Shown here piece after piece: positions 6,001 to 9,487 of a DNA stretch of 9,487 bases. Made by a program: the position numbers and the translations under genes. Position 1 is the stretch's first letter. The number at the start of each line of letters is the position of its first letter. The stretch is from assembly GCA_017400415.1 (NCBI GenBank), contig JAFPTE010000238.1, positions 1 to 9,487 of the forward strand. Direction: 5' to 3'. Below the pieces are notes generated by a model. It did no database searches. It worked only from the letters and a program-made list of their open reading frames with translations, and was not told the DNA's origin. This DNA is from Oscillospiraceae bacterium (GTDB lineage Bacteria > Bacillota > Clostridia > Oscillospirales > Oscillospiraceae).

Positions 6001-6708
6001 ATGATACAGGTTGCCATTGTGGAGGATGACGCCCGGGAACGGGAGAGAATCAAGGAGTGTCTAAGATACCTGGAGGAGACGGAAGGCGCCTCCTTCGGCA
6101 TTGCGGAGTTCGAGAGCGGCATTTCGTTCATCGGCTCCTACGCTCCGGTCTACGATATAATTTTTATGGATATCCAGATGCCCGGCATGGACGGCATGGA
6201 AACCGCCCGGGAGCTCAGAAAGCTGGACAGCACCGTTATTCTGATTTTTGTCACCAGCATGGCCCAGTTTGCCATTCAGGGCTATGAGGTGGACGCTATG
6301 GATTTTATCCTTAAGCCAATAAACAAATACGGCTTCGCCATGAAGGTGAAGCGGGCCATGTCACGAACCACCAAGCGGGAGGATGATTTCATCACCGTCC
6401 GGGCGGAGGGGGAGACCTACCGGCTGAGACTGGCGGACATCACCTACCTGGAGGTCTCCGGACACTATATTATTTACCACACCTCCGCCGGGGATTATTC
6501 GGAGTACGCCACCATGAAGGAGGCCGCCGCCCGGGTCATGAAGCCCTATTTCGCCCGATGCAGCCAGAGCTACCTGGTAAATCTCCGCTTCGTCAGCGCC
6601 ATAAAAAAGGATACGGTCTATATTGCCGATAAGGAGCTGCTGATTTCCAGGCCCCAGAGAAAGCAGTTCATGGAGGCCTTCGCAAAATACATAGGAGGGG
6701 GGAAATAA
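6001..6708 (+). CDS. LytTR-family response regulator (AgrA/LytR type)
   Basis: A 235-residue cytosolic transcription regulator. The receiver domain spans about residues 2-120, with the acidic pair E8/D9, phospho-acceptor D57 in IIFMDIQMPGMDG, T85 in FVTS and K105 in LKPI. All key residues for phosphorylation are present. A LytTR DNA-binding domain follows (about 127-232) with the family blocks ITYLEVSGHYIIYHT, a CSQSYLVNLRFV segment near 187-198 and a terminal ISRPQRKQF. ATG 6001 has an AAGGGTGG-like ribosome site. It is followed after 2 bp by its kinase gene. LytTR regulators usually bind paired 9-bp repeats about one helix turn apart; I could not place such a site with confidence. Its targets may include the flanking divergent GH3 operon or itself (inference). 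Confidence 0.93.
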   Translation: MIQVAIVEDDARERERIKECLRYLEETEGASFGIAEFESGISFIGSYAPVYDIIFMDIQMPGMDGMETARELRKLDSTVILIFVTSMAQFAIQGYEVDAMDFILKPINKYGFAMKVKRAMSRTTKREDDFITVRAEGETYRLRLADITYLEVSGHYIIYHTSAGDYSEYATMKEAAARVMKPYFARCSQSYLVNLRFVSAIKKDTVYIADKELLISRPQRKQFMEAFAKYIGGGK

Positions 6709-6710
6709 AG

Positions 6711-7988
6711 ATGCTGTCACACAGTAATGTAGTCACGCTGCTTGAAATCATGCTGGCAGAGGCCCTGTTCCTCTTCTCCTTTCCGAAGCGGGACAAGTTC
6801 TGGTTAAGGCTTGTGGGCTTTTCCCTTGCGGCCTTTCTCGTTGTGGTGATAATTCCGGACGGGAACCGGTACAGCGCCAACATGCTGGACAGGGTCTATC
6901 TCTTCATCCGGTATATGTCCCTGTTTGCCATTTCCGTTCTGGTGATGCTGGGGTCCTTCAAGGCCTCCTTCTCGGCGGTAATATCCGCCTGCTCCGCCGG
7001 CTACGCCGTGCAGCACGCCTCCTCCCGGTTATCCATACTGGTTGCCAGGCTTGTGCCTCTGCGGAGCCTCATAGCCTCCTGGGGCGTGCCCGGCCAGTTT
7101 TCCGCCTACGTGCAGGAGGCGCTGGTGTTCCCATTCGTGTACCTGCTGGCCTATGTTTTTTTCGGCCGCAGGACAAAGAACGAAAAGTACTTCGCCAGCC
7201 ACAACAACGCCGTGAATATCCTGTCCATCATCATGGTCATGGTGTGCATCGGCATCAGCCGGCTTGACCGGGAGTATTCCGTTTTGATCTATCCGGTGGC
7301 CATGTGCATCTTTGCCCTGCTGGTGCAGATCAACCTGACCAAAAGCCTCTCCCTTCGGGAGGAGAACTCCGTTCTCCAGCGGCTCATGAAGGAGGAGAGC
7401 AAGCGTTACGAGATAAGCAAGGAGAACATGGACCTTCTGAACGTGAAGTTCCATGATCTTAAATATCAGCTGGCCTCTCTGGAGGGGCGCCTGCCCCCGG
7501 AGGAGCTGGATACCATCTCCCGGGCCATCAACATCTACGACCGGAATGTGAAGACCGGCAGCGAGGTGGTGGACGTCATCCTGGCGGAGAAGATGGTCCG
7601 GTGCGACGGCCTGGGCATAGAGCTCACCTGCATGGGTGACTTCGGCGCCCTGGACTTTATGGACACTGCGGACGCCTACGCCTTCTTCGGCAACGCCATC
7701 GACAACGCCATTGAGGCCGTGAGCCGCATCGGGGATAAGGAGAAGAGGCAGATCAGCGTCACGGCGGAGAAGAGGGGAGATCCGGTGGTGGTCACCGTCT
7801 CCAACTACTATGAGGGCGAGATCAAGCTCTCCGAGGGCCAGCTCCAGACCACCAAGGCCACGGAGCCCGGCTATCACGGCTTCGGCATGAAGAGCATGCG
7901 GATGATCGCCCGGAAGTACGGCGGAAACATCTCCTTCACCTGTGACGGGACTCTGTTCAGTCTCAGCGCCTACTTCATGGGAAACTGA
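6711..7988 (+). CDS. GHKL-domain sensor histidine kinase (AgrC-like)
   Basis: A 425-residue membrane kinase, the likely partner of the preceding regulator. The N-terminal half holds about six hydrophobic segments (roughly residues 8-24, 32-49, 63-81, 84-100, 132-151 and 168-208) and no extracellular domain of size, as in peptide-sensing AgrC-type receptors. A linker helix (210-245) leads to the phospho-acceptor H248 in KFHDLKYQL. The ATPase part carries the N box GNAIDNAIEAV (327-337) and the glycine box YHGFGMKSM (388-396), typical of HATPase_c_5. The length of about 425 is usual. AGGAGGGGGG at 6693-6702 is its ribosome site; the gap to the regulator's stop is 2 bp, so translation is probably coupled. 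The signal is unknown, and no AgrB or AgrD is encoded nearby. Confidence 0.92.
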   Translation: MLSHSNVVTLLEIMLAEALFLFSFPKRDKFWLRLVGFSLAAFLVVVIIPDGNRYSANMLDRVYLFIRYMSLFAISVLVMLGSFKASFSAVISACSAGYAVQHASSRLSILVARLVPLRSLIASWGVPGQFSAYVQEALVFPFVYLLAYVFFGRRTKNEKYFASHNNAVNILSIIMVMVCIGISRLDREYSVLIYPVAMCIFALLVQINLTKSLSLREENSVLQRLMKEESKRYEISKENMDLLNVKFHDLKYQLASLEGRLPPEELDTISRAINIYDRNVKTGSEVVDVILAEKMVRCDGLGIELTCMGDFGALDFMDTADAYAFFGNAIDNAIEAVSRIGDKEKRQISVTAEKRGDPVVVTVSNYYEGEIKLSEGQLQTTKATEPGYHGFGMKSMRMIARKYGGNISFTCDGTLFSLSAYFMGN

Positions 7989-8005
7989 AAAGCATATAAA
8001 AAAGC

Positions 8006-8040
8006 GCCCGGCAGAGAGAAAACTCTCTGCCGGGCTTTTT
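8006..8040. terminator. Strong bidirectional terminator
   Basis: A perfect 13-bp stem pairs GCCCGGCAGAGAG (8006-8018) with CTCTCTGCCGGGC (8023-8035) around an AAAA loop. TTTTT follows at 8036-8040 on the plus strand; an A-run at 7998-8003 supplies U residues for the minus strand. It ends both the kinase gene and the convergent gene at 8056. Confidence 0.95.
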
Positions 8041-8055
8041 CAGAGGAAAAAGGCG

Positions 8056-9487
8056 TCAGCCTACGGAGATGACTGCGGATTCGGTTGCCAGGCGAATGGC
8101 GTAGACGTTGTAGCCGTTGCCGGAGGACTGGCCCTCAGGCGGGGCGCCCTCGGTGACGGTGAAGGTGATGGTGTTGCTGCCGGCCTTCAGGTTAACGAAG
8201 GTGAGGAAGGTGTACATATTGGAGGCGGCCCAGTTGGAGTCGCCGAAGGGCATGGCCACGTCGCAGGCCACGTCAGTGCCGTTCACGGTGAGCTTGTAGA
8301 TGGAGCTGAACTTGATGCCCTCCACGTTGCGGAAGTTGGTCTGCAGGTAAAGGCCTGCCTCGGCGTCCTTGTCGCTCTTAACGGTGAAGGTGATGGTGGC
8401 GCCGGTGTTGTTGCTGGTGCTGCCGATGGGCACGAAGCCCTCGGAGTTTGCCCGGCGGGTGGCGGCGGAGAGAGCGCTGGTGCCGTCAGCGGCGGTCACG
8501 TAGGAGGCGTAAGTGGTGCCCTTGCCCTCAGCGGAGTTGTAGGGATCGGCGTAGGCATAGAGGTCCGTGCGCTTCCAGTTCTTGTCCTTGGCGCCGGCGT
8601 CGTCCTGGTGGGCGTCCTTCAGCTCGGAGGAGGTCTTAACGCTGCCGCCGGCAGCTGCGGGCTGGCCCTGCTGACCCTGCTGGCCCTGCTGGCCCTGGCC
8701 CTGATTGTTTCCACCGCCGCCGCTGCTGCTCTGGCCCTGCTGACCCTGGCCCTGCTGGCCCTGAGCGGGAGCTGCGCCGCCGGCTACGGAGATCTTGGCG
8801 GACTCGGCAGTGATGCGGATGCCCCAGAAGTTATAGGAGCCGTTGGAGTCGGAGCCTCTGGTGATGACTATCTTGTTCTCGCCTGCCTTGATGCTGGCAT
8901 AGCCCAGGAAGGTGGCCTTGCCGGAGTGGGCGTACTCCTTGCCGCCCTCGGGAGTCTCGGGCATGGGAGCCTTGCAGTCCAGATCCTTGCCGTTCACGGC
9001 GATGGTGCCGAACTTGTCGAAGGTCTGGGCGGTGCTGCGGTTGGCGAACTGACCGTAGATACCGATTTCAGCGTCCTTATCGGAGGTGAAGGTGAAGGTC
9101 AGAACTGCGCCGTTGCCGCTGCGGAAGCCGCCTATGCCGGTGTAGCCGTCGGGACTGGTGCCGGCGTCACTGGGGGTGTTCCAGTTGCCAAAGTTCTCAA
9201 TGGTGAAGTAGCCGGCCAGCTCCTTGTCCACGTCCTCACCGGCTCTGGCCTTTACGTACAGGTCATAGCGGGTCCAGGAGGCGTCCTTTTCCTTGGAGCC
9301 CTGGTGGTCATCGGGGACCTTGCTGCCGGTCACCACGGTGCCGCCGCCGGAGGTGGCGGGGGTGGAGGGCTGCTGGCCCTGCTGACCCTGCTGACCCTGC
9401 TGACCCTGCTGACCCTGCTGGCCCTGCTGGCCCTGCTGACCCTGCTGGCCCTGCTGGCCCTGCTGACCCTGCTGACCCTGCTGACCC
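8056..9487 (-). CDS. Probable secreted protein with two homologous beta-rich modules and Gly-Gln-Gln linkers, N-terminus outside window
   Basis: Leftward gene, 3' end complete (TGA at 8058-8056), 5' end beyond the window; 476 codons visible. No internal start is needed: the frame is open to the edge, and the GTG at 9336 lies inside the coding sequence. From the edge, at least 13 GQQ triplets lead to a Pro/Ser/Thr/Gly hinge. Module A (nt 9336-8779) follows, then a Gln/Gly/Ser linker (8778-8644) and module B (8643-8059). The modules share the pattern W.R.DLY, FT..SDKDAE.G.Y, VNG.D..C....MP, KAG.N.I and YN..(A/G)IR...ESA.ISV, so they arose by duplication. The fold resembles CBM6/35-type carbohydrate-binding beta sandwiches (inference). 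There is no sorting signal or membrane segment at the C-terminus, which ends ESAVISVG. Secretion is presumed from composition only. Confidence 0.8.
   Translation of the reverse strand, partial: GQQGQQGQQGQQGQQGQQGQQGQQGQQGQQGQQGQQGQQPSTPATSGGGTVVTGSKVPDDHQGSKEKDASWTRYDLYVKARAGEDVDKELAGYFTIENFGNWNTPSDAGTSPDGYTGIGGFRSGNGAVLTFTFTSDKDAEIGIYGQFANRSTAQTFDKFGTIAVNGKDLDCKAPMPETPEGGKEYAHSGKATFLGYASIKAGENKIVITRGSDSNGSYNFWGIRITAESAKISVAGGAAPAQGQQGQGQQGQSSSGGGGNNQGQGQQGQQGQQGQPAAAGGSVKTSSELKDAHQDDAGAKDKNWKRTDLYAYADPYNSAEGKGTTYASYVTAADGTSALSAATRRANSEGFVPIGSTSNNTGATITFTVKSDKDAEAGLYLQTNFRNVEGIKFSSIYKLTVNGTDVACDVAMPFGDSNWAASNMYTFLTFVNLKAGSNTITFTVTEGAPPEGQSSGNGYNVYAIRLATESAVISVG
8644..8778 (-). repeat. Inter-module Gln/Gly-rich linker
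   Basis: This codes for a 45-residue linker made of GQQ and GQ units, a Ser/Gly stretch (SSSGGGG) and a short Pro/Ala end. It separates the two homologous modules. The DNA is built of degenerate copies of the same 9-bp unit as the distal array, so both linkers probably share an origin. Confidence 0.7.
9370..9487. repeat. 9-bp in-frame minisatellite coding for Gly-Gln-Gln
   Basis: Thirteen complete tandem units (9370-9486) of CTGCTGACC or CTGCTGGCC continue to the window edge. The only difference between units is A or G at base 6 on the plus strand, the third position of a Gly codon (GGT/GGC). Read on the minus strand each unit is Gly-Gln-Gln. Unit number can change without breaking the frame. 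Confidence 0.95.

Noticed and set aside
7029..7877. 282-codon minus-strand open frame
   Set aside because: It is antisense to the histidine kinase and shows no domain; His/Gly/Asp-rich shadow.
9334..9336. GTG at 9336 as the start of the module protein
   Set aside because: The frame continues upstream through a hinge and GQQ repeats to the window edge, there is no ribosome site, and the start would fall without a signal peptide.
9370..9487. CRISPR array
   Set aside because: The repeats are 9-bp direct tandem units with no spacers and are in-frame coding sequence.

Overview
The window reads as chromosome of a GC-rich, low-oxygen Firmicute, most likely a gut clostridium of the Oscillospirales type. 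This is inferred from the gene families (DUF3842, an ECF S component without its own ATPases, a LytTR/GHKL two-component pair, a domain-permuted GH3 enzyme), the strong AGGAGG-type ribosome sites, sigma-A promoters and GC-rich genes separated by AT-rich spacers. No mobile element, CRISPR array, tRNA or rRNA was seen.

Left part (1-1791): a class I methyltransferase runs leftward off the edge and is divergent from a DUF3842 protein. The spacer holds an 11-bp inverted repeat that places an extended -10 promoter on each strand in almost perfect mirror symmetry. After DUF3842 comes a full-consensus sigma-A promoter (TTGACA, 17 bp, TATAAT) that overlaps its stop codon. A folded leader of about 130 nt follows, ending in a terminator-like hairpin, and then an ECF transporter S component. 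The leader looks like an attenuator or riboswitch of unassigned type.

Middle (1811-5523): a bidirectional terminator separates the S component from a leftward two-gene operon. The operon encodes a small four-helix membrane protein, then a 1078-residue GH3 glycoside hydrolase with the (alpha/beta)6 domain placed before the TIM barrel and a membrane segment at each end. Neither gene uses UUA, CUA or UCA codons, which produces a spurious 1328-codon antisense frame.

Spacer 5523-6000 is AT-rich and carries the likely operon promoter, a 10-bp palindrome, two possible very short ORFs, a possible small structured RNA and a strong rightward promoter. That promoter drives a LytTR response regulator and a GHKL (AgrC-like) histidine kinase (6001-7988), which form a tight pair closed by a strong bidirectional terminator.

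Right part (8056-9487): the 3' portion of a leftward gene for a probable secreted protein. It has two homologous beta-rich modules separated and preceded by Gly-Gln-Gln linkers; the outer linker is an in-frame 9-bp minisatellite that runs off the window.

A plausible but unproven reading is a cell-surface glycan-handling neighbourhood (anchored GH3, membrane partner, linker-rich binding-module protein) with a quorum-type two-component system between, next to an unrelated cofactor-uptake cluster. No known defence or mobile system is present.
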